From: Amycolatopsis pithecellobii
GTDB lineage: Bacteria > Actinomycetota > Actinomycetes > Mycobacteriales > Pseudonocardiaceae
NCBI RefSeq assembly: GCF_009707865.1
Contig: NZ_WMBA01000040.1
Span: forward strand, 1-64,000
Reading direction: 5' to 3'
Length of the DNA stretch: 64,000 nt
Below, in pieces: positions 44,176 to 55,153 of this stretch (the first letter of the stretch is position 1; the number at the start of each line of letters is the position of its first letter). A program made the position numbers and the translations under genes. The notes beneath the pieces were generated by a model. The model saw only the letters and a list, made by a program, of their open reading frames with translations. It was not told where the DNA came from and did not search any database.

Positions 44176-46023
44176 TCACCTGGTGAGGTCGTAGACAGTG
44201 GTCCGGTCCACTGTCATCGCGGGATAGGTCTGCGCGACCCAGTCGGCGATTTGCTGCGCGTCGTCGCTGCCGGAGGTGCTCCGCATCGCCGAGTCGCCGA
44301 GGAAATAGTGGATCTTGCCCGCGCGTACGTATTCCTGGAACTGGGCGAGCGTGGGTGCGGGATCGGTGCCGTTGAACCCGCCGACGGCCATGACCGGCAC
44401 GTCCGCCGCGAGCTGGTAACTCGCCGCCGGATTGGAACCGACGGTCGCGGCCGCCCATTGGTAGGCTGAACTGTCGTTGCGCAGCAAGGAAACCAGAGTT
44501 TCACCCGGCGTCGTGGTGCCGAGCAGACTGCCCATCCCACCCCGGAAATTGCCGCCGAACATGCCGCCACCGAAAGCGCTTCCATTCGGTCCTGCGGCGG
44601 GAATAGCCCCCGAATGTGCAGTCGCCGCGGTGGCCATTGTGTACGCACCGGTGCCGGAAAGTGTGGCGACGAGCGCGAGTACCGCCACCGCGCGCGACAC
44701 TGTCCGCGAGAGCTGACCGGCAACCACCAGCAGCGCCGCCGCGCCGAGTCCTAAAAGGAGCGAGGAATACCGGAGCCACGGCTGCCAGTCCGATTTCTGG
44801 TTCAGCACGAGGAAAGTCGTCAGCGTGGTCACCATGACCCCGCTCGAAAGCAGCCCCGCCGCGACGGGATGGACGCGCAGCCGCCACAACCGCGTCGCGC
44901 CCATCCCGGTGAGCGCGGCGACAGCGGGCGCGAGCGCCACCGTGTAGTACGGGTGGATGATCCCGCTCATGTAGCTGAACACGCCGGCGGTCACGAGCAG
45001 CCAGCCGCCCCAAGCGATCGCCGCCGCGCGCGTGAGGTCCGTCCGCGGTGAGCGCCAGGTGAGCCAGATCAGCGCGCCGAGCGCCAGTACCGCCGCGGGC
45101 AGCAACCACGCGATGCCACCGGCCATCTCCGTGCCGAACAACCGGGCCCAGCTGCCGCTGCTCTGCGCGCCGCCGAGGCTGCCGACCTCATCCCCGGTGA
45201 TCCGGCCGAAACCGTTGTAGCCCAGGGTGAGTTCGAGAATGCTGTTGGTCTGCGAGCCGCCGATGTACGGGCGGGAAGCCGCGGGCCACAATGCGACGAC
45301 GGCGAGGTACCAGCCGGCCGAAACGACCACCGCCACCAACGCGCCGAGCAGATGCAGAAAGCGCTTACCAAGCGAGACCGGCGCGGCGAGCACATAGGCG
45401 AGCGCGAAGCCCGGTAATACCAGGAATGCCTGCAACATCTTGGCCAGGAAACCGAATCCGACCGCCGCCCCGGCCAGCACTATCCACTGTGGACTCCCCT
45501 TTTCGATCGCGCGGATCGTGGCATAGGCGCCCGCGATCAGCAGCAGCACGAGCAGCGCGTCCGGGTTGTTGAAGCGGAACATCAGCGCCGCCACCGGGGT
45601 CAGCGCGAGCATGGCGCCGGCGAGCAGTCCCGCGCCGGGCCCGCTGACCCGCCGCACCGTGGCATACAACAAGGCGACGGACGCGATTCCCAGCAACGCC
45701 TCGGGCACCAGGACGCTCCACGAGCTGAGCCCGAAAATCCGCACCGACAGGCTCATCAGCCACAGCGCGGCCGGGGTCTTGTCGACCGTGATCGCGTTCG
45801 ACGGGTCGGTGGCGCCGAAGAACAACGCCTTCCAGCTTTCCCCGCCCGCCTGCGCGGCGGCGGAGTAGAAGGCGTTGGCCCACCCGGAAGCGTTGAGATT
45901 CCACAGATACAGCGCCGCGGTCGCCGCCAGCAGACCGGCCAGCGCGGGCCGCACCCAGCGCGGGTCACCGGCTCGGCGGGAGGTCGTGCGATCGGCGGAC
46001 ACGGGGCGAGCCATCGTCGTCAT
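44176..46023 (-). CDS. GT39/ArnT-like membrane glycosyltransferase
   Basis: 615 residues. About eleven membrane helices over residues 25-465, with the catalytic-loop acidic region AITVDKTPAALWLMSLSVRI and RFNNPDALLVLLL, as in PMT/ArnT-type enzymes using a lipid-linked sugar. A Gly-rich linker (FGGGMFGGNFRGGMGSLLG) leads to a soluble extracytoplasmic C-terminal domain with SSAYQWAAATVGSNPAASYQ and VMAVGGFNGTDPAP. Acceptor and sugar are unknown. Its ATG overlaps the stop of the truncated kinase gene (ATGA). Confidence 0.85.
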   Translation of the reverse strand: MTTMARPVSADRTTSRRAGDPRWVRPALAGLLAATAALYLWNLNASGWANAFYSAAAQAGGESWKALFFGATDPSNAITVDKTPAALWLMSLSVRIFGLSSWSVLVPEALLGIASVALLYATVRRVSGPGAGLLAGAMLALTPVAALMFRFNNPDALLVLLLIAGAYATIRAIEKGSPQWIVLAGAAVGFGFLAKMLQAFLVLPGFALAYVLAAPVSLGKRFLHLLGALVAVVVSAGWYLAVVALWPAASRPYIGGSQTNSILELTLGYNGFGRITGDEVGSLGGAQSSGSWARLFGTEMAGGIAWLLPAAVLALGALIWLTWRSPRTDLTRAAAIAWGGWLLVTAGVFSYMSGIIHPYYTVALAPAVAALTGMGATRLWRLRVHPVAAGLLSSGVMVTTLTTFLVLNQKSDWQPWLRYSSLLLGLGAAALLVVAGQLSRTVSRAVAVLALVATLSGTGAYTMATAATAHSGAIPAAGPNGSAFGGGMFGGNFRGGMGSLLGTTTPGETLVSLLRNDSSAYQWAAATVGSNPAASYQLAADVPVMAVGGFNGTDPAPTLAQFQEYVRAGKIHYFLGDSAMRSTSGSDDAQQIADWVAQTYPAMTVDRTTVYDLTR

Positions 46024-46973
46024 GAACTCACCTTCTCGGCGCGACCTTGGCCATTGTTGTGGCGGTCCTGTGGGAATCCTGTGCGTGCCCGCAGCAGGAG
46101 CTCGTCGACGAGCGTGCCCATCCGGGCGGCCTCAGCCTCGACCTGCTTCATCGCGTACCCGATGTCGGGCGGCACGCGGTCGCCCGAAAGCCGGGTCAGT
46201 TCGGCGTAACCGCGGATCGCGGCCAGCGGGGTGCGCAGTTCGTGACTCGCATCGGCGACGAACCGGCGTGTGCGGGTCTCGCTCGACTGACGCGCCTCCA
46301 GCGCGTGGGAGATGTGCCCCAGCACGCGGTTCAGCGCCTCGCCGACCTGCGCGACCTCGGTCGCCGTGCCGGTGACCGGAACCCGCACTGACAGTGCGAC
46401 TTCACCGCGGTCGAGTGGAAGTCCGGTGACTTTCGCCGCGGCCGCCGCGACTTCGTCCAGCGGGCGCAGCGTCCGCCGCACCAGCAGCGCGCCGGCGACC
46501 CCGGCACCGAGCACGCCCACCGCCGCGACGCCGGCGAGGACGAACCCGGCCGTCACCACCGTCGCGTCCGCCTGCGCCAGCGGCAGGCCGAACACCTCGG
46601 CGCCGGCCGCGAGTACGCGATAGCGCCCTACTGAAAGGGAAACGGTCTGCGCGGGCGCGTCCGGTGCGATCTCCCTGAGCACGGCCAGATCCGCGGCTCC
46701 CAGTGGCTGAGGGACCGGCACCTGCGCACCGGGGGCGGTCGCCAGGATCTCTCCAGACGTGCCACCGGCCCACGCGTGCACGGTGCCCAGGGTGGTGCCC
46801 GCGGTTTGGAGCGCCGCACCGGTCACTCGCGAGCGGGCCACGGTGTCGTGCAACTGGCCGTCGACCTGCCTGGTCAGGAACGCGCTCAGGGCGAACTCGC
46901 TGAGCACGCCGATCACCAGGCACACCACGGCGAGCAACGTGACCAGCACGGCGATCAGCTTCGTTCGCACCAC
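46020..46973 (-). CDS. Histidine kinase lacking its ATPase domain
   Basis: 317 residues: membrane helix 7-30, extracytoplasmic segment, second helix near 140-165, HAMP (RRTLRPLDEVAAAAAKVTG), and a HisKA dimerisation domain with the phospho-acceptor box VADASHELRTPLAAIRGYAE. It stops about 55 residues later (RARTGFPQDRHNNG), before any N, G1 or G2 box, so the HATPase domain is missing, and no response regulator is adjacent. It cannot autophosphorylate alone; it could be a relic or accept phosphate from another kinase. Overlaps the GT39 gene. Confidence 0.82.
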   Translation of the reverse strand: MVRTKLIAVLVTLLAVVCLVIGVLSEFALSAFLTRQVDGQLHDTVARSRVTGAALQTAGTTLGTVHAWAGGTSGEILATAPGAQVPVPQPLGAADLAVLREIAPDAPAQTVSLSVGRYRVLAAGAEVFGLPLAQADATVVTAGFVLAGVAAVGVLGAGVAGALLVRRTLRPLDEVAAAAAKVTGLPLDRGEVALSVRVPVTGTATEVAQVGEALNRVLGHISHALEARQSSETRTRRFVADASHELRTPLAAIRGYAELTRLSGDRVPPDIGYAMKQVEAEAARMGTLVDELLLRARTGFPQDRHNNGQGRAEKVSS

Positions 46974-47115
46974 ACCCCTGACCGTTGTCGCCGTTCGTGT
47001 GGGGTGCTTGTGTGCTCACTGTGAGGTGGCTGTGCGCTGCGAAACGCCCACTGCCACAGCAACACCTCATGCCGTACACAGGAAGGTCAAAGGAACCGGC
47101 CGAAAACTGAGTGGC

Positions 47116-47340
47116 ATGGGTATCCGCGAAACAGGCATCCGGCGGGTCGCGCTCGTGACCACCGGGATCGCTGTCGCCGGGGTGGCGGGCGCGACGATCG
47201 TGGCCATCGCCGTCACGGACGATGCGCAAGCGAGCACCAGTCAATCGTCCACTTCGGATAGTGGAACGTCGCCGGATTACAGCGGTGGCGGGCTTTCCTC
47301 GGGCGGTGGCTCCGCACACGGTCATTCTGGCGGCTCGTGA
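47116..47340 (+). CDS. Small membrane-anchored Ser/Gly-rich protein
   Basis: 74 residues: RRVALVTTGIAVAGVAGATI spans the membrane and a short extracytoplasmic tail rich in S, G, T and H follows (DSGTSPDYSGGGLSSGGGSA). Directly coupled to apbE by a TGATG overlap, which places it as a possible partner of the flavin-transfer system, although no standard flavinylation motif is evident. Start ATG with AAGGA about 20 nt upstream, so initiation is uncertain. Confidence 0.6.
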   Translation: MGIRETGIRRVALVTTGIAVAGVAGATIVAIAVTDDAQASTSQSSTSDSGTSPDYSGGGLSSGGGSAHGHSGGS

Positions 47341-48269
47341 TGACCGCCTTGCTCACCGGCGACACCGTTGCGCAGTGGCGGGTGTGGAGCACGACCGCGC
47401 GTGTCGTGGTCCTCGACCCGGCGGCACTGGCGGATGCGCGGGCGCTCGTGGAAGCGGAGCTGGCCGCCGTGGACGCGGCGTGCAGCCGCTTCCGGGCGGA
47501 CTCCGAACTCGCCCGTGCCGAGCGCGCCGGGACGGCTGAGGTCTCCGAACTGCTGGCCGGTCTCGTCGCCGCCGCCCTGACCGCGGCCCGCCGCACCGGT
47601 GGCACCGTCGATCCGACCGTCGGGGACGCGCTCGCCGAGCTCGGCTATGACCGCGATCTGGCGCTGGTCCCGCTCGACGGTCCCGCGGTCCCGGTGCGGG
47701 TGCGCCCGGCGCCGGGCTGGCAGCGGGTCACCCTCGACGGGCGGCATCTGACCATCCCGCCCGGGGTCCACCTCGATCTGGGCGCGACGGCGAAGGCATG
47801 GTCGGCGGACCGGTGCGCGCGGCTGGCTGCGGGCGCACTCGGCACCGGCGTGCTCGTCGAACTGGGCGGCGACCTCGCCACGGCGGGTCCAGGCCCGTCC
47901 GGCGGCTGGCGGGTGCTGGTGGCGGATCAGCCGGGCGATCCCGCGTCGGTCGTCGGGCTGCCGAGCGGTGCGGCGATGGCGACTTCGAGCACGAACAGCC
48001 GCAGCTGGCGGCGGGGCGACCGGCTGCTGCACCACGTTCTCGACCCGCGTACCTGCCAGCCGGCGCCGCGGGTGTGGCGCAGCGTCACCGTGGTGGCCGA
48101 CCGCTGCGTGGACGCGAACACGCTGACCACCGGTGCACTGGTGCTGGGCGCGGCGGCGCCCGAGTGGCTCGGCGCCCGTGGCGTGCCGGCCCGGCTGGTG
48201 GATTCCTCGGGTGGGGTGCACGCGCTGGGCGGCTGGCCGGAGGAACCTGCGCGCGGGGTGGGCGCATGA
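47340..48269 (+). CDS. apbE: FAD:protein FMN transferase (ApbE family)
   Basis: 309 residues. VHLDLGATAKAWSADRCARL, VELGGDLATAGPGPSGGW, HHVLDPRTCQPAP and DANTLTTGALV are the ApbE substrate and metal motifs. It transfers FMN from FAD to a Thr/Ser of a target protein. No lipoprotein or Tat signal is seen, so it works in the cytoplasm or at its inner face, unlike many exported ApbE proteins. Coupled to the small gene before it and to the membrane gene after it. Confidence 0.88.
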   Translation: MTALLTGDTVAQWRVWSTTARVVVLDPAALADARALVEAELAAVDAACSRFRADSELARAERAGTAEVSELLAGLVAAALTAARRTGGTVDPTVGDALAELGYDRDLALVPLDGPAVPVRVRPAPGWQRVTLDGRHLTIPPGVHLDLGATAKAWSADRCARLAAGALGTGVLVELGGDLATAGPGPSGGWRVLVADQPGDPASVVGLPSGAAMATSSTNSRSWRRGDRLLHHVLDPRTCQPAPRVWRSVTVVADRCVDANTLTTGALVLGAAAPEWLGARGVPARLVDSSGGVHALGGWPEEPARGVGA

Positions 48270-48808
48270 ACACCACCGCGCTGTGGGACTTCGGCCGTGG
48301 CAGTGGTGTCGTCGCGCTCGTGCTGCTGACCGTCTCCACCGTCCTCGGCATCGCGACACGCTCGGGGCGTCCGGCGCCGTGGCTGCCGAGGTTCGCGGTC
48401 ACCGAGTTGCATCGCAACGTCAGCCTCCTCGCGGCTGTTTTCCTTGCCCTGCATGTGGGTCTGCTCCTGTTCGACCCCTACGCGATGCTGCGCCTGTTCG
48501 ACCTCGTGGTGCCCTTCGCCGGCCGGTATCGCCCGTTCTGGCAGGGCCTCGGCACCGTCGCGCTCGACCTCCTCCTCGCCATCGTGGTGACGAGCCTGCT
48601 GCGCCACCGGATCGGCCGCCGCACCTGGCGCGCGATTCACTGGGCCGCCTACGCGCTGTGGCCGGTCGCCCTGTTCCACGCGCTCGGCACCGGCACCGAC
48701 AGCTTCACCCCGTGGTTCCTCACCATCGCCGTGCTGTGCGCCGCCTGCGTGGTCGGGGCGGTGTGCTGGGGCGTGTCCACCCGCACACCCCTGGAGGTCT
48801 CCAGATGA
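48266..48808 (+). CDS. Ferric reductase-like heme membrane protein
   Basis: 180 residues with about five or six helices. Two pairs of histidines, H49/H63 (LHRNVSLLAAVFLALHVG) and H125/H138 (IHWAAYALWPVALFHALG), are spaced for two stacked b-type hemes as in the ferric reductase/NOX family. It lacks the FAD/NAD domain, which the neighbouring NuoF-like protein could replace. Passes electrons across the membrane. ATGA overlap with apbE. Confidence 0.85.
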   Translation: MNTTALWDFGRGSGVVALVLLTVSTVLGIATRSGRPAPWLPRFAVTELHRNVSLLAAVFLALHVGLLLFDPYAMLRLFDLVVPFAGRYRPFWQGLGTVALDLLLAIVVTSLLRHRIGRRTWRAIHWAAYALWPVALFHALGTGTDSFTPWFLTIAVLCAACVVGAVCWGVSTRTPLEVSR

Positions 48809-49989
48809 CCACCGCCGTCCGGGAAATGACCGGGTTGCTCGAGGCCGCCGCGCCGGACCTCGCCACCCACCTCGCCCGCAACGGGCCCATCCCGTGGCGC
48901 CGCAAACCCGGGGCGCTCATCGCCGACCTCCGGGCCGCCGCACTCACCGGCCGTGGCGGCGCGGGATTTCCCATGTGGCGCAAGCTCGCGACCGTCGCCG
49001 AGGGGCACTCCGCCGTCGTCATCGCCAACGGGGCCGAGGGGGAGCCGGCCAGCAACAAGGACCACACGCTGCTCGTCCGCGCCCCGCATCTCGTGCTCGA
49101 CGGGCTGCAGCTGGCCGCCGAGACGGTCCGCGCCGCCGAGGCCTACCTCTACGTCCCGGCCGGTGCCGCCGCCGATGCCGCCCGCGCCGCGCTCGCACAA
49201 CGCGCCGGATGGGACGCGTTGCCGGTGACGATCGTGCGCGCGCCCGGACACTTCGTCGCGGGCCAGGAATCGGCGGTCGTCGCCGCGGTCGAGGGCCGGC
49301 CCGCCCTCCCGGCCGACCGGCTGGAACTGACCGCACGGTCCGGGGTGCGCGGCCGCCCGACGCTCGTGCAGAACGTGGAGACCCTGGCGCATCTCGCGCA
49401 GATCGCACGGTACGGCCCTGCCTGGTTCCGGCGCCGCGGCACGGCCGAGGAGCCGGGCACGTTCCTCGCCACGGTCAGCGGCGCGGTCCGCGAAGCCGGG
49501 GTGTACGAGGTGCCCATCGGCATCCCGCTCGCCCGCCTGCTCGACCGGGCGGGACGGGTGGGCGACGTGCGCGCCGTCCTGGTCGGCGGCTATCACGGCA
49601 CCTGGGTCACCGACCTGTCGCTTCCGTTGTCCCGCAAGGGACTCGGACCCGCCGGCGGGTCGGCCGGGGCCGGGGTGGTGCTGGCACTCGACACCGTCCA
49701 CTGTGGACTACAAGCGGTCGCCGGCATCATGACCTACCTGGCCGGTCAGAGCGCCCGGCAGTGCGGGCCGTGCCGGCTCGGCCTGCCCGCGATGGCGAGT
49801 GCGATGACCGCACTCGCCGAGGGGGGCTCGCCGGACGAGGCGTGGCGGCTGGCCGGCCTCGTCGACGGCCGCGGTGCCTGCCACCACCCCGACGGCGCGG
49901 CCCGGTTCCTGCGCAGCAGCCTCGCGACGTTCTCCGACGAGATCGCCCGGCATCAGCACGGTGGTTGTGTGGCAAGGGGGACACGGTGA
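48805..49989 (+). CDS. NuoF-like NADH/FMN/Fe-S protein
   Basis: 394 residues. FMN/NADH site GRGGAGFPMWRKLA and NGAEGEPASNKDHTLLV; the SLBB-type middle; then an iron-sulfur region SARQCGPCRLGLPAM with a later GACHHPDG. The CxxC pair plus one later Cys gives one fewer cysteine than NuoF's CxxCxxC...C, a known variant in actinobacterial homologues. Likely oxidises NAD(P)H and feeds the ferredoxin or the heme protein. GGAGG before the ATG; overlapped by the ferredoxin gene. Confidence 0.85.
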   Translation: MTTAVREMTGLLEAAAPDLATHLARNGPIPWRRKPGALIADLRAAALTGRGGAGFPMWRKLATVAEGHSAVVIANGAEGEPASNKDHTLLVRAPHLVLDGLQLAAETVRAAEAYLYVPAGAAADAARAALAQRAGWDALPVTIVRAPGHFVAGQESAVVAAVEGRPALPADRLELTARSGVRGRPTLVQNVETLAHLAQIARYGPAWFRRRGTAEEPGTFLATVSGAVREAGVYEVPIGIPLARLLDRAGRVGDVRAVLVGGYHGTWVTDLSLPLSRKGLGPAGGSAGAGVVLALDTVHCGLQAVAGIMTYLAGQSARQCGPCRLGLPAMASAMTALAEGGSPDEAWRLAGLVDGRGACHHPDGAARFLRSSLATFSDEIARHQHGGCVARGTR

Positions 49990-50189
49990 AACTGCACATC
50001 GACTGGACGGCCTGCGACGGCCGCGGCCTCTGCACGGAACTCCTTCCGGAGCTGCTCACCCGGGATCCATGGGGTTTCCCCGTCCCGCGCGACGGCTCGC
50101 GGGAACCCGCCGTGCACCCCGGGCTGGCCTCCTACGCCGAACGCGCCGTCCGGCTGTGCCCGGTGCTCGCGCTGCGGCTGCGCGGGTAG
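49986..50189 (+). CDS. Short [3Fe-4S]-type ferredoxin
   Basis: 67 residues. CDGRGLC (Cys 10 and 16) and RLCPVLAL give three cysteines in the order of the single-cluster 3Fe-4S ferredoxins. Electron carrier between the NuoF-like protein and a partner. GTG overlapping the previous stop; last gene of the five-gene operon. Confidence 0.85.
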   Translation: MKLHIDWTACDGRGLCTELLPELLTRDPWGFPVPRDGSREPAVHPGLASYAERAVRLCPVLALRLRG

Positions 50190-50294
50190 CAGACGGGGCC
50201 AGGCCGGAGCTGTCAAGTCGCTGGCCTAGACTCGGACGTCAGGCGTGCGCGCGCATGCCTGTCAGCCATCCATGTACCGCTCGAGGAGAACACG

Positions 50295-51710
50295 TTGAAG
50301 AGCACCGTCGAGCAGCTCAGCCCGACGCGAGTCAAGATCAATGTCGAGGTGCCGTTCGACGAGCTGAAACCGAACTTCGACCGCGCCTACCGCAAGATCG
50401 CCCAGCAGGTGCGCATTCCGGGCTTCCGGCCCGGCAAGGCGCCCGCTCGCGTCCTGGAAAGCCGGATCGGCCGCGCGCCGGTGCTCGACGAGGTCGTCAA
50501 CGAGGCCATTCCGGCCAAGTACCTGGAGGCGGTGCGCGCCGGTGAGGTGCGCACCCTCGGCCAGCCCGATTTCGAGGTCACCAAGCTCGAGGACCGTGAG
50601 GTGCTGGAGTTCACCGCCGAGGTGGACATCCGGCCCGAGATCGCGCTGCCCGAGCTCGAGGGCCTCGCGGTGAGCGTCGACGACGTCGAGGTCACCGACG
50701 AAGAGGTCGCAGCCGAGCTCGACCAGCTGCGTGCCCGCTTCGGCACGCTGACCGGTGTCGAGCGGCCCGCCGAGAACGGGGACTTCGTCTCGATCGACCT
50801 CGCGGCCACCGTCGACGGCGAAGAGGTCGAAGAGGCCGCCACCACCGGGCTGTCCTACGAGATCGGCTCCGGCCAGCTCGTGGACGGCATCGACGAGGCG
50901 ATCGTCGGCGCGAACGCCGGTGAGACCAAGACGTTCGGCACCAAGCTCGTGGCGGGCCAGTTCGCCGGCCGCGAGGCCGACGTGTCGGTCACCGTGCAGA
51001 GCATCAAGCAGCGCGAGCTGCCCGAGCCGGACGACGAGTTCGCCCAGCTGGCCAGCGAGTTCGACACGATCGACGAGCTCAAGGCCGATCTGCGCGAGCG
51101 GCTCGCCAAGACGAAGAAGGTCCAGCAGGGCGTCCAGGCCAGGGACAAGATCCTCGACGAGCTGCTGGAGACCGTCGAGGTGCCGCTGCCGGAGAAGGTC
51201 GTCGAGGCCGAGGTGGAAAGCCGCAAGCATGACGCGATCCACGACCTCGACCACAGCGAGGAGGCCCTCGCGAAGGTCCTCGAGTCGCAGGGCCGGACCC
51301 TCGAGGAGTTCAACACCGAGCTGCAGGCCGAGGCCGAGAAGGCGGTGCGCACCCAGCTGCTGCTGGACACCATCGCCGACAAGGAGGAGACGAGCGTCAA
51401 CGACGCCGAGCTCACCGAGCGCATCATCTACCAGGCGCAGCGGTTCGGGATCAGCCCCGACGAGTACGTCCAGCGGGCCCAGCAGTCCGGCCAGCTCTCG
51501 GCCATCTACGCCGACGTCCGTCGCGGCAAGGCGCTGGCGTCGGTCGTGCGCCGGGCCAAGGTGACGGACGCTTCCGGTACCGAGATCGACCTGGAGGAGC
51601 TGTTCGGCAACGACGAGGCGGACGAGGCCCCGGCCGTGGTCGACGCCGCCGAGACCGAGGCCCCCGAGACCGACGTCACCGGGCAGGCGGACGCTTCCGG
51701 CGAAAAGTAA
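50295..51710 (+). CDS. tig: Trigger factor (ribosome-associated chaperone)
   Basis: 471 residues. The ribosome-docking loop [17 protein letters not shown] lies near residue 44. The FKBP-type PPIase domain (around 160-245, [37 protein letters not shown]) is followed by the helical C-terminal arms and an acidic tail. Folds nascent chains at the ribosome exit. TTG start with GAGGAG 5 nt upstream. It leads the clpP1-clpP2 pair, the standard actinobacterial order. Confidence 0.96.
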   Translation: MKSTVEQLSPTRVKINVEVPFDELKPNFDRAYRKIAQQVRIPGFRPGKAPARVLESRIGRAPVLDEVVNEAIPAKYLEAVRAGEVRTLGQPDFEVTKLEDREVLEFTAEVDIRPEIALPELEGLAVSVDDVEVTDEEVAAELDQLRARFGTLTGVERPAENGDFVSIDLAATVDGEEVEEAATTGLSYEIGSGQLVDGIDEAIVGANAGETKTFGTKLVAGQFAGREADVSVTVQSIKQRELPEPDDEFAQLASEFDTIDELKADLRERLAKTKKVQQGVQARDKILDELLETVEVPLPEKVVEAEVESRKHDAIHDLDHSEEALAKVLESQGRTLEEFNTELQAEAEKAVRTQLLLDTIADKEETSVNDAELTERIIYQAQRFGISPDEYVQRAQQSGQLSAIYADVRRGKALASVVRRAKVTDASGTEIDLEELFGNDEADEAPAVVDAAETEAPETDVTGQADASGEK

Positions 51711-51719
51711 AGCTCTCAG

Positions 51720-51761
51720 CGAACTCGGGCGGTGTCAGGACTTCTGCGCCGCCTGAGTTCG
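51720..51761. terminator. Imperfect 13-bp inverted repeat after tig
   Basis: CGAACTCGGGCGG pairs with CCGCCTGAGTTCG (one G-T wobble) over a 16-nt loop just after the tig stop. It may terminate tig transcription ahead of the clpP1 promoter, or be a regulatory hairpin. I looked for a ClgR-type site in this stretch and found nothing convincing. Confidence 0.55.
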
Positions 51762-51853
51762 TTAGGGTCGATTGCAAGATCTGAATCTCTCGTTATGAGT
51801 CCACAGTGGATCTCCAGGGCAAGGAGTCCACGGCGGCGAAAAGGCAGGCAGAC

Positions 51854-52468
51854 GTGACACAGCACAAGCCCGAGGCGCGGACCAGCACCGCGGGGCTCAA
51901 CCTGACCGACTCGGTGTCCGAACGGCTGCTCCAGGAGCGCATCGTCGTGCTCGGTTCCGAGGTCAACGACGAGGTCGCGAACCGGATCACCGCGCAGCTG
52001 CTGCTGCTGGCGGCGGAGGACTCCGAGTCCGACATCCGGTTCTACATCAACTCGCCGGGTGGCTCGGTCACCGCGGGCTTCGCCATCTACGACACCATGC
52101 AGCTCATCGAGCCGGACGTGGCGACATACGCGATGGGCCTGGCCGCCTCGATGGGGCAGTTCCTGCTGTCCTCGGGCGCCCCCGGCAAGCGGTACTCGCT
52201 GCCGCACGCGCGCATCCTGATGCACCAGCCCTCGGCCGGCGTCGGCGGCACGGCGTCGGACATCGCGATCCAGGCCGAGGTGTTCGGCAAGTGGAAGCAG
52301 GAGCTGGCCAGGATCACGGCCGAGCAGACCGGTCAGTCCGTCGAGCAGATCATCCGCGACGGCGACCGGGACCGCTGGTTCACCGCTGAGGAGGCCCGCG
52401 AGTACGGCTTCGTGGACCACGTGCTCAGCCGGGAGAACCAGCTTCCCTCGCCCAACGGCAGCCGCTGA
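51854..52468 (+). CDS. clpP1: ATP-dependent Clp protease proteolytic subunit 1
   Basis: 204 residues from the second GTG. Catalytic triad: S in [12 protein letters not shown] in [11 protein letters not shown] later ([11 protein letters not shown] region). [20 protein letters not shown] is the oxyanion region. Forms the mixed ClpP1P2 tetradecamer. Start: GTG ([14 protein letters not shown]) follows AGGCAGG; an in-frame GTG 48 nt upstream is the alternative (220 residues). Confidence 0.95.
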   Translation: MTQHKPEARTSTAGLNLTDSVSERLLQERIVVLGSEVNDEVANRITAQLLLLAAEDSESDIRFYINSPGGSVTAGFAIYDTMQLIEPDVATYAMGLAASMGQFLLSSGAPGKRYSLPHARILMHQPSAGVGGTASDIAIQAEVFGKWKQELARITAEQTGQSVEQIIRDGDRDRWFTAEEAREYGFVDHVLSRENQLPSPNGSR

Positions 52469-52495
52469 CCGGGCGCGGACAAGGAGAACAGGACA

Positions 52496-53122
52496 ATGAG
52501 CGAATTCCAGCTTCCGCAGTCCCGGTACATCCTGCCCTCGTACGTCGAGCGCACGAGCTACGGGATCAAGGAATCCAACCCGTACAACAAGCTGTACGAA
52601 GAGCGGGTCATCTTCCTCGGCGTGCAGGTGGACGACGCGTCGGCCAACGACGTGATGGCCCAGCTGCTGCACCTCGAGCACGAGGACCCGGACCGCGACA
52701 TCACGATCTACATCAACTCCCCGGGTGGCTCGTTCACCTCGCTGATGGCGATCTACGACACGATGCAGTTCGTGCGGCCCGACATCCAGACCGTGGCGCT
52801 GGGCCAGGCGGCCTCGGCGGCGGCGGTCCTGCTTGCCGCCGGCACCAAGGGCAAGCGGCTCGCACTGCCCAATGCCCGCGTGCTGATTCACCAGCCCGCC
52901 ACCGAAGGCACCTACGGCCAGGTGTCGGACCTGGAGATCCAGGCCAACGAGATCCAGCGGGTGCGCCGCCTGATGGAGACCACGCTGGCCAGGCACACGA
53001 ACAAGACCCCGGACGAGGTCCGTGAAGACATCGAGCGCGACAAGATCCTGACGGCCGACCAGGCCAAGGAGTACGGGATCATCGACGAGGTGCTGCCCTA
53101 CCGCAAGGCCTCTGAAGGCTGA
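52496..53122 (+). CDS. clpP2: ATP-dependent Clp protease proteolytic subunit 2
   Basis: 208 residues: [34 protein letters not shown] (Ser), [15 protein letters not shown] (His), with the ClpP2-type N-terminus [20 protein letters not shown]. Partner of ClpP1. AAGGAG upstream of ATG; 27 bp after clpP1, so one operon. Confidence 0.96.
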   Translation: MSEFQLPQSRYILPSYVERTSYGIKESNPYNKLYEERVIFLGVQVDDASANDVMAQLLHLEHEDPDRDITIYINSPGGSFTSLMAIYDTMQFVRPDIQTVALGQAASAAAVLLAAGTKGKRLALPNARVLIHQPATEGTYGQVSDLEIQANEIQRVRRLMETTLARHTNKTPDEVREDIERDKILTADQAKEYGIIDEVLPYRKASEG

Positions 53123-53316
53123 GCGGGCTGATCCGTGCGGCAGGCCGGTGCGTGTCCTCCCGGAGCGCACCGGCTCACCTCGCTAGGGTCCTCCCGCCGG
53201 GCGCTTGAGGCGGGTACCGTCAGTGGCGAGGTTCGCAATTCCGCTGTCTCGGCGGCGAGGGCAGGTACACGGACAGGTGCGCCATCCGGCGCTCCGGAGG
53301 GGACAGGTCAACGATC

Positions 53317-54612
<1,296 letters not shown>

Positions 54613-54682
54613 TTCGACTGCGCCGCGTGGCGTAACGGCCGTTGCTCGAAAGAGTCGCGACCGGGCCGGATAAGCTGTCCGA

Positions 54683-55075
54683 ATGAGCGTCGAGGGGACG
54701 GACTCCGGACAGGGAGCCGAAACCGCCGCGGCCGTCGCCAGCGACACGGTCGTCCCGGAAGGCCGGGATGTGCGGGGGATCAGCGATCTCACCTACCGGA
54801 TCCTCACCCCATACCTGAGTCGGCCGCTGTTGCACCGTGTCGTGCGGATCGTGTTGCTCGTGCTCACCGTGGTGTGCCTCGTCGCGACCGGTGTGCGCCT
54901 GTCCCCGTTCCCGCTGCTGCCGATCCCGCTGTTCGCGTTCGCCTACTTCTCCTTGCGCCGCGCCCGCGCCGCAGGTGACGACGACCGGCCGCTGCTGGTG
55001 TGGTCCTCGTTGTGGCTGACCGGGTTGCTCGTCGGGTTCTGGGCGCTGTCCGTCGCCGGAAACCACGTGCACTGA
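54683..55075 (+). CDS. Small membrane protein, unknown
   Basis: 130 residues. A soluble N-terminus (~45 residues) is followed by three hydrophobic helices (IVLLVLTVVCLVATGVRL; PLLPIPLFAFAYFSLRR; LLVWSSLWLTGLLVGFWAL) and the end GNHVH. No function recognised. Start ATG with a poor ribosome site, about 70 bp after clpX. Confidence 0.6.
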   Translation: MSVEGTDSGQGAETAAAVASDTVVPEGRDVRGISDLTYRILTPYLSRPLLHRVVRIVLLVLTVVCLVATGVRLSPFPLLPIPLFAFAYFSLRRARAAGDDDRPLLVWSSLWLTGLLVGFWALSVAGNHVH

Positions 55076-55153
55076 ATTTTCGTGCCGGATTCCCAGGATT
55101 TCGGGCGGCTTCGGGGCCAGAACCTGGGCCGCGGCACCGGAAGTCAGCAGCCT

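Noticed and set aside
51711-51853. ClgR operator upstream of clpP1
   Set aside because: The expected pattern could not be matched convincingly; only a terminator-like inverted repeat is seen.
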